Below, piece by piece: positions 53,169-64,000 of a stretch of DNA of 64,000 nucleotides. The stretch lies in NCBI GenBank assembly GCA_024529925.1, contig JAFEUB010000894.1, positions 1,857,501 to 1,921,500 on the forward strand, read 5' to 3'. Both the position numbers and the translations under genes were made by a program. The notes under the pieces are model-generated. The model searched no databases, was not told the origin of the DNA, and was given only the letters and a program-made list of their open reading frames with translations. The stretch's first letter is position 1. Every line of letters begins with the position of its first letter. This stretch comes from Ophthalmolycus amberensis (Eukaryota > Chordata > Actinopteri > Perciformes > Zoarcidae).

Positions 53169-53269
53169 TTGGAATGCTGTTAAGCATTCCAACTATTGTT
53201 ATCCTGTTTCTTTATTGTTGGAATGCTGTTAAGCATTCCAACTATTGTTATCCTGTTTCTTTATTCAAC
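53169..53269. repeat. 49-bp tandem duplication with a hairpin palindrome
   Basis: Two copies of a 49-bp unit, each holding the near-perfect hairpin GGAATGCTGTTAAGCATTCC (53171-53190 and 53220-53239). A third, truncated copy starts at about 54424 and is joined directly to the ATTTTCAAATGGCTTC block. Confidence 0.95.
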
Positions 53270-53446
53270 TTCTTCTATTTCTTCCGTCGCAATGCTTCTC
53301 CTCCTTCATTTTTTAAGCTACAGAAACCGTTCAACTATTAAAATGTTCAGCTCTTTCACCAGAGGTCTGCTATGACTTTTTATATTTCTAACCTTTAAAC
53401 TTTTTGAATTATTAAGCTTTTTATTTTTTCAATAGGATCTCTATGG

Positions 53447-53620
53447 AGAATATTTTCAAATGGCTTCAGGCACACAGGTGTTCGCGATTGAGCCAATTAG
53501 TGATGTTGATAAACACACAGACTCACAGACACACGCGCACATACACTCCTCTCCCTCTCTCTCTCTGTGTGTCTCTCTCTCATACAGTCATTCAGGTCTT
53601 AGGGATCTTTAGAGGTCTCT
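53447..53620 (+). repeat. Repeat block TTCAAATGGCTTCAGGC, copy 1
   Basis: A block containing GGCTTCAGGCACACAGGTGT, GAGCCAATTAGTGATGTTGA and TCAGGTCTTAGGGATCTT. Further copies lie at 54441-54610 and 56868-57020 in the same orientation. Confidence 0.9.
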
Positions 53621-53650
53621 CTCTCTCTCTCTCTCACTCACTCATTCTTT

Positions 53651-53689
<39 letters not shown>

Positions 53690-54423
53690 CTTTCCTCCCT
53701 CTCTCTCTCTCTCTCTCACTCACTCACTCACTCATTCTTTTCTCTCTCTCTCTCTCTCTCTCGCTCACTCACTCACTCACTCATTCTTTTCTCTCTCTCT
53801 CACTCACTCACTCATTCTTTCTTCTCTCTCGCTCTCTCACTCACTCATTCTTTCTTCTCTCTCTCTCTCTCTCACTCACTCATTCTTTCTTCTCTCTCTC
53901 TCTCTCTCACTCATTCTTTCTTCTCTCTCTCTCTCACTCATTCTTTCCTCCCTCTCTCTCTCTCTCTCTCTCTCTCACTCACTCACTCACTCATTCTTTT
54001 CTCTCTCTCTCTCTCTCTCACTCACTCACTCACTCATTCTTTTCTCTCTCTCTCACTCACTCACTCATTCTTTCTTCTCTCTCTCTCTCTCTCTCACTCA
54101 CTCATTCTTTCTTCTCTCTCTCTCTCTCTCTCACTCATTCTTTCTTCTCTCTCTCTCTCACTCATTCTTTCCTCTCTCTCTCTCACTCATTCTTTCTTCT
54201 CTCTCTCTCACTCATTCTTTCTTCTCTCTCTCTCACTCATTCTTTCTTCTCTCTCTCTCACTCATTCTTTCCTCTCTCTCTCTCACTCATTCTTTCTTCT
54301 CTCTCTCTCACTCATTCTTTCTTCTCTCTCTCTCTCACTCATTCTTTCTTCTCTCTCTCTCACTCATTCTTTCTTCTCTCTCTCTCACTCATTCTTTCTT
54401 CTCTCTCTCTCTCACTCACTCAT
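53621..54423. repeat. CT-rich compound array with CACTCATTCTTT spacers
   Basis: About 800 bp of (CT)n broken by CACTCACT and CATTCTTTCTTCTCT at roughly 30-bp steps, one pyrimidine-rich strand throughout. It opens a spurious 403-codon Ser-Leu frame (53443-54654). Mirror-repeat pyrimidine tracts of this kind can form triplex DNA. Confidence 0.95.
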
Positions 54424-54440
54424 TGTTGGAATGCTGTTAA

Positions 54441-54610
54441 GCATATTTTCAAATGGCTTCAGGCACACAGGTGTTCGCGATTGAGCCAATTAGTGATGTT
54501 GATAAACACACAGACTCACAGACACACGCGCACATACACTCCTCTCCCTCTCTCTCTCTCTGTGTGTCTCTCTCATACAGTCATTCAGGTCTTAGGGATC
54601 TTCAGAGGTC
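54441..54610 (+). repeat. Repeat block TTCAAATGGCTTCAGGC, copy 2
   Basis: Near-identical to 53447-53620. It is followed by a C run and CATTTTAAAATAAAAGCC, a second shared word that recurs at about 54999, 55127, 57053, 57192 and 57336. Confidence 0.9.
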
Positions 54611-54825
54611 TTTCCCCCCTCCTCCACCCCCCCCCCCCCCCCATTTTAAAATAAAAGCCGCACACACATGATTTGTTGCAGCTGTTACGTGTTGCAGCTC
54701 GGCCAATCAGATATGAGGATTCTGATAAGTTTCCTGATTCGAGTGACATTTACACACACCGCGCCACAAGAGGGAGAGACGAGGAAGCTGTAATCTCCAA
54801 ATGAGAAAGTTTGCCAGAGATATCA

Positions 54826-54828
54826 GAG

Positions 54829-54863
<35 letters not shown>

Positions 54864-54894
54864 CTCTCTCTGCCGCTCTCTCACTCACCAATTC

Positions 54895-54946
<52 letters not shown>
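54826..54946. repeat. CT microsatellites
   Basis: Two CT runs (54828-54859 and 54902-54945) around GCCGCTCTCTCACTCACCAA. Confidence 0.95.
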
Positions 54947-54947
<1 letters not shown>

Positions 54948-55199
54948 GTCTTAGAGACTTTTAGAGGACCCCCCCCCCCCCACACACACACACACCCCAT
55001 TTCAAAATAAAAGCCCCAAAGAGTGAATTCTAATTGAAATGCTTGTGATGAAGCCAGGCATTTAATAACCTCTGTTTATGTGTGTCAGACATATGATTAT
55101 GTCTCCTCTCCCCCACCCAGCACCACCCTTTCAAAATAAAAGCCCCATGGATTAACTGTATTTAAACAAACTCAAAATTAGGCTTTTTTGTTAAAAAAA

Positions 55200-55762
55200 T
55201 GAATGCTCTTACTAATACTGCGACAACTACTACTGCTGCTGCTAATATAGTATTACTACTACTGCTACTACTACTTCTACTATAACCTTTGCTGTTGCTG
55301 CTATTACTACTACTGCTACTACTGCTACCATCAATAGTATTACTACCACTACTGCTATTACTACCACTACTACTATTACTTATACGACAACTGCTACTAC
55401 TACTGCTATTCATGCTACTAAAAGTAGTAATACTACTACAGCTATTAGTACGACTGCTACTAGTACTACTACTACTGCTACATCTTCTACTGCCATTACT
55501 ATTACTACTACTACTACTACTGTGATATTAAATACTATGACCAATACTACAGCTATTACTATGACTACTGATACTACGGCTTCTACTACTTCTAATTACT
55601 AATACTTCCACTACTAATAATACTTCTACTACAACTACAACTTCTACTACTACGACAAATATCACTACTACTACTACTAGTACTTATTCTAATGCTACTA
55701 ATACTTCTACTAATAATACTTCTACTACAACTTATACTACTACAAATATCACCACTGATGAA
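55200..55762. repeat. ACT/TAC trinucleotide-rich array, copy 1
   Basis: Long degenerate trinucleotide tract made of ACT, GCT, ATT and ACA steps, preceded by ATGAATGCTCTTACTAATAC. Chance poly-Leu and poly-Ser frames span it on the two strands. Confidence 0.92.
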
Positions 55763-56867
55763 TTTTTTTAAGCCACAGAAACTGTTCAAATATCAAAATG
55801 TTCAGCTCTTTCAGGAGAGGTGTGATATGACTTTTCATATTTGTAATCTTTAAACTCTTTGAATTATTAAGGTTTTTGCAATTTGTTTTTGAATTGGATA
55901 TCTATTTTCAGCAATGTTTTTGCCATTAATTTCAGTTTTCAGCATTCCAACGCATTTTCAGCAGGAAATGCTTTTTCTAGTTCCACTATTTCTTCCGTCC
56001 CCCCCCTGTTTCGTCGCAACGCTTCTTCTTCTTCATTTTTTAAGCTACAGAAACCGTTCAACTATCAAAATGTTCAGCTCCGTCAGCTCATCTCTGCTAT
56101 GACTTTTTCTATTTCTAACCTTTAAACTTTTTGAATTATTAAGCTTTTAGCAACTTTATTTTTGAATGGGATGTCTATGGAGAATATTTTCAAATCCTCT
56201 TAAACTTCTTCAACTTTCAAATCCTTCAACTTCCTCATACTTTCAGCTAAAGACACCATTTCAACTTTCAAATGTTGAGAAAACTCTGAACTATTGCCAA
56301 CATGATTCAGCTTTTTGATATCTTTTAAACTTTTTGAACTGCAGCAATTTAACTTTTATGATTTTTCAGCCCTTTTCTGACTTTATAATGGGTGTGTATT
56401 GCGCAGCTTAGAGTGCGTGATGTCACCGCTAGAGTGAAGAGCAGCTTGAGATTCTTGTGAAAAAAACATTTGTGTTTTGCCACTGTGTCCACAATCTTCA
56501 CTCTTCATGCATAATTTCTGGATGTAGAAGTAGCTAATATTGTCCTTGTCGTAGAAAAATTACTGTAGAATCCCACAGATTTCCACATTTGACACAGAAG
56601 CCGTTAATTGAGAGGAAAACCAACTTTCTGCTCCATAGAGACCAATGTTAAATTTTGCTTCAAAAACATCTTCCACAGAACACGGTACCCCATTTCTAGA
56701 TCGCCAGTTAAGCCACATTTTTTACACTACAGACACAATTTTTACAAGATCTGTTTCTCAAGTCATCCTCCCTCTCAATTATTAATATCGGAGCAATAGG
56801 ATATACGGTTATGGGAGTTTTGATGATTTGTTTGAGAGGTGTTTCCCTGTTTTATCTCCATGAAATG

Positions 56868-57020
56868 GCTTCAGGCACACAGGTGTTCGCGATTGAGCCA
56901 ATTAGTGATGTTGATAAACCCAAAGACTCACAGACACACGCGCACATACACTCCTCTCCCTCTCTCTCTGTGTGTCTCTCTCTCATACAGTCATTCAGGT
57001 CTTAGGGATCTTTAGAGGTC
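56868..57020 (+). repeat. Repeat block TTCAAATGGCTTCAGGC, copy 3
   Basis: Same block with the variant GATAAACCCAAAGACTCACA. It heads the second large copy (about 56868-58055) of the composite. Confidence 0.9.
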
Positions 57021-57404
57021 TTTCCCCCCTCCCACACACACACACACACACACGCCATTTTAAAATAAAAGCCCCACAGAATGAATCCTAACTGAAATGC
57101 TTGTGATGAGCCTGTCATTTAATAACCGGTTTGTGTTTATCTAACATTATGATTCTGTCTCCTCTCCCCTTCTCCCCCACACCCCACACCCCATTTCAAA
57201 ATAAAAGCCCCAGAGAGTGAATTCTAACTGAACTGCTTGTGATGAAGCCTGTCATTTAATAACCTCTGTTTATGTGTGTCAGACATTATGATTATGTCTC
57301 CTCTCCCCCTCCCTCCCCCACCCAGTCCCACCCTTTCAAAATAAAAGCCTCATGGATTAACTGTATTTAAACGTTTCGCTCAAAATTTGGCTTTTTTGTT
57401 GAAA

Positions 57405-57842
57405 TAATGAATGCTCTTACTAATACTGCGACAACTACTACTACTGCTAATATTTCTAGTATTACCACTACTACTACAACTTTTGCTGTTGCTACTATTA
57501 CTGCTACTGCTATTACTGCTACCATAAATATTATTGCTACCACTACTGCTATTACTACCACAACCACTACTATTATTACTGATACCACAACTGCTAATAC
57601 TGCTATTCCTGCTACTACCAGTACTAATAACCAGTACTAATACTACTACAGCTATTAGTATGACTGCTGATACGCCTACTTCTACTACTTCTTCTAATTA
57701 CAAATACTTCGACGACAACTTCTACTACTACTGCTACTACAAATATCACTACTGCTACAACTAGTACTTATTCAAATGCTACTCATACTTATACTGCGAA
57801 TAATACTTCTACTACTACTACAACAAATATCACTACTGCTGG
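57405..57842. repeat. ACT/TAC trinucleotide-rich array, copy 2
   Basis: Diverged duplicate of 55200-55762, preceded by the same ATGAATGCTCTTACTAATAC and followed by the same TTTTAAGCTACAGAAACCGT block. Confidence 0.92.
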
Positions 57843-58199
57843 AATTCTTTTAAGCTACAGAAACCGTTCGAATATCAAAATGTTCAGCTCTTTCAGGAGA
57901 GGGGTGATATAACTTCATATTTGTAATCTTTCAACTTTTTGAATTATTCAGCTTTTTGCAATTTTTTTAAAATTGGATATCTATTTTCAGCAATGTTTTT
58001 GAGATTCATTTCAGCTTTCAGCATTCCAACGCATTTTCAGCAGGAAATGCATTTTCTAGTTGCACCATAACATACAAATACAATAACAAAGAATCTATAA
58101 ATTACAGCCAAATAACAGTTGAAGAGTTTGTATGTCGAAAAGACATCATAAAAAGTCCGATAAGTATGTGAAAAAAATATATTTATAGCATATTTTTTT

Positions 58200-58333
58200 A
58201 GTTACTTTATTTTTAAAGTAACTTTTTAGTTACTTTGTAAAAAAGTTACTTTTTAGTTACTTTGTAAAACAGTTACTTTTCTAGTTACTTTGTAAAAAAA
58301 GTTACTTTTTTAGTTACTTTGTAAAAAAAGTTT
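58200..58333. repeat. Sub-repeat (TTACTTTGTAAAAAAG)n in the first satellite unit
   Basis: Four to five copies of TAGTTACTTTGTAAAA with TTTTT spacers; later units keep about two to three copies (for example 59090-59150). Confidence 0.9.
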
Positions 58334-58360
58334 ACGGATTGCATGTCGAAAAAAGATACC

Positions 58361-58430
58361 CACAGGTAAGTATCGAACCCAGACTGAATTTGGCTGTGGG
58401 GCAGCGACGCTAACCACTAGACCACCTGTG
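58361..58430 (-). ncRNA. tRNA-like pseudogene module in the first satellite unit
   Basis: On the minus strand it starts CACAGGT and ends ACCTGTG, a perfect 7-bp acceptor-like stem over 70 nt. Box A-like TGGTCTAGTGGTTAGC and box B-like GGGTTCGATAC occur at tRNA spacing, and an anticodon-like arm TCGCT...AGCCA is present. The T-arm is shortened and the base before the anticodon is not T, so it is probably not a working tRNA. It is better preserved than the copies in the other units. Likely a tRNA-derived SINE head or tRNA pseudogene. Confidence 0.55.
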
Positions 58431-59200
58431 TATCATGAAACATTCAGGGTGTGTCCTCATAGCATACTGATTATTTGTTAAAGGATATCCTGAAAAAGTC
58501 ATAGAAGAGTATGTCGAAAAAACTCATGAAAAAATAGTCATAGTATATTAATTCGAAACAAAGACACCCACAGGTAAGTTTTGAACCCAGTTTATTTGGC
58601 AGCGAGGTAGCGACACTAACCACTACACCACCTATGTATCAGGGAAACTCTAGTCATGAAACATTCAGCGTGTGTCCTCATAGCATGTTGATTAATTGTT
58701 ATTTATTGTCTTATTCAGATGTAACAATAAAAAAGTAATAGTATGAAAAAAAAAATGGCATGAAGAAGTGTGAAGAGTGTTGCATGTGATAAAAAAAAGT
58801 CTGAAATGTCATGAAAAGGTTATCAAAGAAGTCTTATTTCATTTGAATTCATTAAAACGTTATAGCGTAATATGCAACAAGAAATACATAATAAACAGAC
58901 TATAGTATGTCATTAAAAGGTAATTTTCTAGTAGCTCATTAATTGCACCATAACATACAAATACAATAACAAAGAATCTATAAATTACAGCCAAATAACA
59001 GTTGAAGAGTTTGTATGTCGAAAAGACATCATAAAAAGTCAGATAAGTATGTGAAAAAAATATATTTATAGCATATTTTTTTAGTTACTTTATTTTTAAA
59101 GTTACTTTTTAGTTACTTTGTAAAAAAGTTACTTTTCTAGTTACTTTGTAAAAAAAAATTAACTAAAACATAGTATATTAATTCGAAACAAAGACACCCA

Positions 59201-59268
59201 CAGGTAAGTTTTGAACCCAGTTTATTTGGCAGCGAGGTAGCGACACTAACCACTACACCACCTATGTA
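59201..59268 (-). ncRNA. tRNA-like module, decayed copy (representative of each 630-bp unit)
   Basis: Same layout as 58361-58430 but box B reads GGGTTCAAAAC and the acceptor-like stem has one mismatch (CATAGGT against CACAGGT ends). Equivalent modules lie near 58573, 59831, 60461, 61091, 61721, 62351, 62982 and 63612. Confidence 0.45.
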
Positions 59269-62200
59269 TCAGGGAAATTCTAGTCATGAAACATTCAGCG
59301 TGTGTCCTCATAGCATGTTGATTAATTGTTATTTATTGTCTTATTCAGATGTAACAATAAAAAAGTAATAGAATGAAAAAAAAAATGGCATGAAGAAGTG
59401 TGAAGAGTGTTGCATGTGATAAAAAAAAGTCTGAAATGTCATGAAAGGGTTATCAAAGAGGTCTTATTTCATTTGAATTCATTAAAACGTTATAGCGTAA
59501 TATGCAACAATAAATACATAATAAACAGACTATAGTATGTCATTAAAAGGTAATTTTCTAGTAGCTCATTAATTGCACCATAACATACAAATACAATAAC
59601 AAAGAATCTATAAATTACAGCCAAATAACAGTTGAAGAGTTTGTATGTCGAAAAGACATCATAAAAAGTCAGATAAGTATGTGAAAAAAATATATTTATA
59701 GCATATTTTTTTAGTTACTTTATTTTTAAAGTTACTTTTTAGTTACTTTGTAAAAAAGTTACTTTTCTAGTTACTTTGTAAAAAAAAATTTACTAAAACA
59801 TAGTATATTAATTCGAAACAAAGACACCCACAGGTAAGTTTTGAACCCAGTTTATTTGGCAGCGAGGTAGCGACACTAACCACTACACCACCTATGTATC
59901 AGGGAAATTCTAGTCATGAAACATTCAGCGTGTGTCCTCATAGCATGTTGATTAATTGTTATTTATTGTCTTATTCAGATGTAACAATAAAAAAGTAATA
60001 GTATGAAAAAAAAAATGGCATGAAGAAGTGTGAAGAGTGTTGCATGTGATAAAAAAAAGTCTGAAATGTCATGAAAAGGTTATCAAAGAGGTCTTATTTC
60101 ATTTGAATTCATTAAAATGTTATAGCGTAATATGCAACAAGAAATACATAATAAACAGACTATAGTATGTCATTAAAAGGTAATTTTCTAGTAGCTCATT
60201 AATTGCACCATAACATACAAATACAATAACAAAGAATCTATAAATTACAGCCAAATAACAGTTGAAGAGTTTGTATGTCGAAAAGACATCATAAAAAGTC
60301 AGATAAGTATGTGAAAAAAATATATTTATAGCATATTTTTTTAGTTACTTTATTTTTAAAGTTACTTTTTAGTTACTTTGTAAAAAAGTTACTTTTCTAG
60401 TTACTTTGTAAAAAACAATTAACTAAAACATAGCATATTAATTCGAAACAAAGACACCCACAGGTAAGTTTTGAACCCAGTTTATTTGGCAGCGAGGTAG
60501 CGACACTAACCACTACACCACCTATGTATCAGGGAAATTCTAGTCATGAAACATTCAGCGTGTGTCCTCATAGCATGTTGATTAATTGTTATTTATTGTC
60601 TTATTCAGATGTAACAATAAAAAAGTAATAGTATGAAAAAAAAAATGGCATGAAGAAGTGTGAAGAGTGTTGCATGTGATAAAAAAAAGTCTGAAATGTC
60701 ATGAAAAGGTTATCAAAGAGGTCTTATTTCATTTGAATTCATTAAAACGTTATAGCGTAATATGCAACAACAAATACATAATAAACAGACTATAGTATGT
60801 CATTAAAAGGTAATTTTCTAGTAGCTCATTAATTGCACCATAACATACAAATACAATAACAAAGAATCTATAAATTACAGCCAAATAACAGTTGAAGAGT
60901 TTGTATGTCGAAAAGACATCATAAAAAGTCAGATAAGTATGTGAAAAATATATATTTATAGCATATTTTTTTAGTTACTTTATTTTTAAAGTTACTTTTT
61001 AGTTACTTTGTAAAAAAGTTACTTTTCTAGTTACTTTGTAAAAAAAAATTAACTAAAACATAGTATATTAATTCGAAACAAAGACACCCACAGGTAAGTT
61101 TTGAACCCAGTTTATTTCGCAGTGAGGTAGCGACACTAACCACTACACCACCTATGTATCAGGGAAATTCTAGTCATGAAACATTCAGCGTGTGTCCTCA
61201 TAGCATGTTGATTAATTGTTATTTATTGTCTTATTCAGATGTAACAATAAAAAAGTAATAGTATGAAAAAAAAAATGGCATGAAGAAGTGTGAAGAGTGT
61301 TGCATGTGATAAAAAAAAGTCTGAAATGTCATGAAAAGGTTATCAAAGAGGTCTTATTTCATTTGAATTCATTAAAACGTTATAGCGTAATATGCAACAA
61401 GAAATACATAATAAACAGACTATAGTATGTCATTAAAAGGTAATTTTCTAGTAGCTCATTAATTGCACCATAACATACAAATACAATAACAAAGAATCTA
61501 TAAATTACAGCCAAATAACAGTTGAAGAGTTTGTATGTCGAAAAGACATCATAAAAAGTCAGATAAGTATGTGAAAAAAATATATTTATAGCATATTTTT
61601 TTAGTTACTTTATTTTTAAAGTTACTTTTTAGTTACTTTGTAAAAAAGTTACTTTTCTAGTTACTTTGTAAATTTTTTTTTACTAAAACATAGTATATTA
61701 ATTCGAAACAAAGACACCCACAGGTAGGTTTTGAACCAAGTTTATTTGGCAGCGAGGTAGCGACACTAACCACTACACCACCTATGTATCAGGGAAACTC
61801 TAGTCATGAAACATTCAGCGTGTGTCCTCATAGCATGTTGATTAATTGTTATTTATTGTCTTATTCAGATGTAACAATAAAAAAGTAATAGAATGAAAAA
61901 AAAAATGGCATGAAGAAGTGTGAAGAGTGTTGCATGTGATAAAAAAAAGTCTGAAATGTCATGAAAAGGTTATCAAAGAGGTCTTATTTCATTTGAATTC
62001 ATTAAAACGTTATAGCGTAATATGCAACAAGAAATACATAATAAACAGACTATAGTATGTCATTAAAAGGTAATTTTCTAGTAGCTCATTAATTGCACCA
62101 TAACATACAAATACAATAACAAAGAATCTATAAATTACAGCCAAATAACAGTTGAAGAGGTTGTATGTCGAAAAGACATCATAAAAAGTCAGATAAGTAT

Positions 62201-64000
62201 GTGAAAAAAATATATTTATAGCATATTTTTTTAGTTACTTTATTTTTAAAGTTACTTTTTAGTTACTTTGTAAAAAAGTTACTTTTCTAGTTACTTTGTA
62301 AAAAAATTTTTACTAAAACATAGTATATTAATTCGAAACAAAGACACCCACAGGTAAGTTTTGAACCAAGTTTATTTGGCAGCGAGGTAGCGACACTAAC
62401 CACTACACCACCTATGTATCAGGGAAATTCTAGTCATGAAACATTCAGCGTGTGTCCTCATAGCATGTTGATTAATTGTTATTTATTGTCTTATTCAGAT
62501 GTAACAATAAAAAAGTAATAGTATGAAAAAAAAAATGGCATGAAGAAGTGTGAAGAGTGTTGCATGTGATAAAAAAAAGTCTGAAATGTCATGAAAAGGT
62601 TATCAAAGAGGTCTTATTTCATTTGAATTCATTAAAACGTTATAGCGTAATATGCAACAACAAATACATAATAAACAGACTATAGTATGTCATTAAAAGG
62701 TAATTTTCTAGTAGCTCATTAATTGCACCATAACATACAAATACAATAACAAAGAATCTATAAATTACAGCCAAATAACAGTTGAAGAGTTTGTATGTCG
62801 AAAAGACATCATAAAAAGTCAGATAAGTATGTGAAAAAATATATATTTATAGCATATTTTTTTAGTTACTTTATTTTTAAAGTTACTTTTTAGTTACTTT
62901 GTAAAAAAGTTACTTTTCTAGTTACTTTGTAAAAAACAATTAACTAAAACATAGTATATTAATTCGAAACAAAGACACCCACAGGTAAGTTTTGAACCCA
63001 GTTTATTTCGCAGTGAGGTAGCGACACTAACCACTACACCACCTATGTATCAGGGAAATTCTAGTCATGAAACATTCAGCGTGTGTCCTCATAGCATGTT
63101 GATTAATTGTTATTTATTGTCTTATTCAGATGTAACAATAAAAAAGTAATAGTAATGAAAAAAAAAATGGCATGAAGAAGTGTGAAGAGTGTTGCATGTG
63201 ATAAAAAAAAGTCTGAAATGTCATGAAAAGGTTATCAAAGAGGTCTTATTTCATTTGAATTCATTAAAACGTTATAGCGTAATATGCAACAACAAATACA
63301 TAATAAACAGACTATAGTATGTCATTAAAAGGTAATTTTCTAGTAGCTCATTAATTGCACCATAACATACAAATACAATAACAAAGAATCTATAAATTAC
63401 AGCCAAATAACAGTTGAAGAGTTTGTATGTCGAAAAGACATCATAAAAAGTCAGATAAGTATGTGAAAAAAATATATTTATAGCATATTTTTTTAGTTAC
63501 TTTATTTTTAAAGTTACTTTTTAGTTACTTTGTAAAAAAGTTACTTTTCTAGTTACTTTGTAAAAAAATTTTACTAAAACATAGTATATTAATTCGAAAC
63601 AAAGACACCCACAGGTAGGTTTTGAACCCAGTTTATTTGGCAGCGAGGTAGCGACACTAACCACTACACCACCTATGTATCAGGGAAACTCTAGTCATGA
63701 AACATTCAGCGTGTGTCCTCATAGCATGTTGATTAATTGTTATTTATTGTCTTATTCAGATGTAACAATAAAAAAGTAATAGAATGAAAAAAAAAATGGC
63801 ATGAAGAAGTGTGAAGAGTGTTGCATGTGATAAAAAAAAGTCTGAAATGTCATGAAAAGGTTATCAAAGAGGTCTTATTTCATTTGAATTCATTAAAACG
63901 TTATAGCGTAATATGCAACAAGAAATACATAATAAACAGACTATAGTATGTCATTAAAAGGTAATTTTCTAGTAGCTCATTAATTGCACCATAACATACA

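Larger units (their letters stand above)
53168..58055 (+). mobile_element. Helentron-like composite repeat
   Basis: The left end carries GTTGGAATGCTG (53169-53180) and the right end its inverted copy CAGCATTCCAAC (58019-58030). The right copy is followed by a hairpin GCATTTTCAGCAGGAAATGC and then ATTTTCTAG before T. A second right end (same inverted motif, hairpin, TTTTTCTAG, T) sits near 55939-55981. Short subterminal inverted repeats, internal simple-sequence arrays and a 3' hairpin are the layout described for Helentron-type (non-autonomous Helitron) elements. No Rep or helicase coding was found. Two overlapping or duplicated copies seem to be present. Confidence 0.5.
58060..64000 (+). repeat. 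630-bp satellite array with embedded tRNA-like module, running off the window
   Basis: One long first unit (58060-58940, about 880 bp) is followed by eight units starting near 58941, 59571, 60201, 60831, 61461, 62091, 62721 and 63353, and a ninth beginning at 63982. Spacing is 630 bp except the last two (632 and 629). Units differ at only a few sites by eye, so the array is young or well homogenised. Each unit holds an AGTTACTTTGTAAAAA sub-repeat, a tRNA-like module on the minus strand, and no open frame of note. Confidence 0.98.

Noticed and set aside
53443..54654. 403-codon open frame rich in Ser, Leu and His
   Set aside because: It is simply the CT/CACT simple-sequence array read in one frame; no start context, domain or splice structure.
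55162..55525. Poly-Ser and poly-Leu frames on opposite strands
   Set aside because: Trinucleotide ACT/TAC array translated in different frames.
58060..64000. CRISPR-like array
   Set aside because: The unit is 630 bp and tandem without unique spacers in a vertebrate genome; it is a satellite.

Overview
This window is nuclear DNA of a bony fish, most likely a spiny-rayed teleost. The evidence is two intron-containing vertebrate genes with clean GT-AG splice sites, dense CA/GT and CT microsatellites, and several dispersed repeat families that look typical of teleosts. No species can be named from the sequence alone. All start and end points below were worked out by reading splice sites and codon phase by eye.

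Both genes lie on the minus strand. GNB1L (WD40 protein, 6 coding exons, 331 residues) runs from its start codon at 18965 to its stop at 773. TXNRD2 (mitochondrial thioredoxin reductase, a selenoprotein, 17 coding exons, 514 residues including selenocysteine) runs from 52027 to 34242. The same two genes are near neighbours in human 22q11.2, so this is a conserved syntenic block. TXNRD2 reads through an in-frame TGA (34248-34250) as selenocysteine in the C-terminal Gly-Cys-Sec-Gly redox motif. As given, its exon 11 holds one surplus base near 44299 that breaks the frame.

Layout: 1-772 GNB1L 3' UTR and downstream; 773-18965 GNB1L exons with repeat-bearing introns, including a 2.65-kb CACTG-ended DNA transposon at 9421-12071 that carries a decayed spliced gene resembling the fish SAMD3-like family; 18966-33900 intergenic DNA with no recognised gene but several stretches that look like regulatory DNA; 33905-52027 TXNRD2; 52028-53160 upstream DNA with a dispersed repeat; 53168-58055 a nested, partly duplicated repeat with Helentron-like ends and long CT and ACT tracts; 58060-64000 a 630-bp tandem satellite that runs off the window. 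Every satellite unit carries a tRNA-like (Pol III box A/box B) module, and units share variants in threes.

The most unusual material is the repeat-rich right end (Helentron-like element abutting a tRNA-bearing satellite with an imperfect trimeric higher-order pattern), the transposon carrying a spliced host-like gene, and a roughly 100-bp GATA-site-bearing sequence present twice 25 kb apart. No microbial or viral gene, CRISPR array or other operon-like system was seen.
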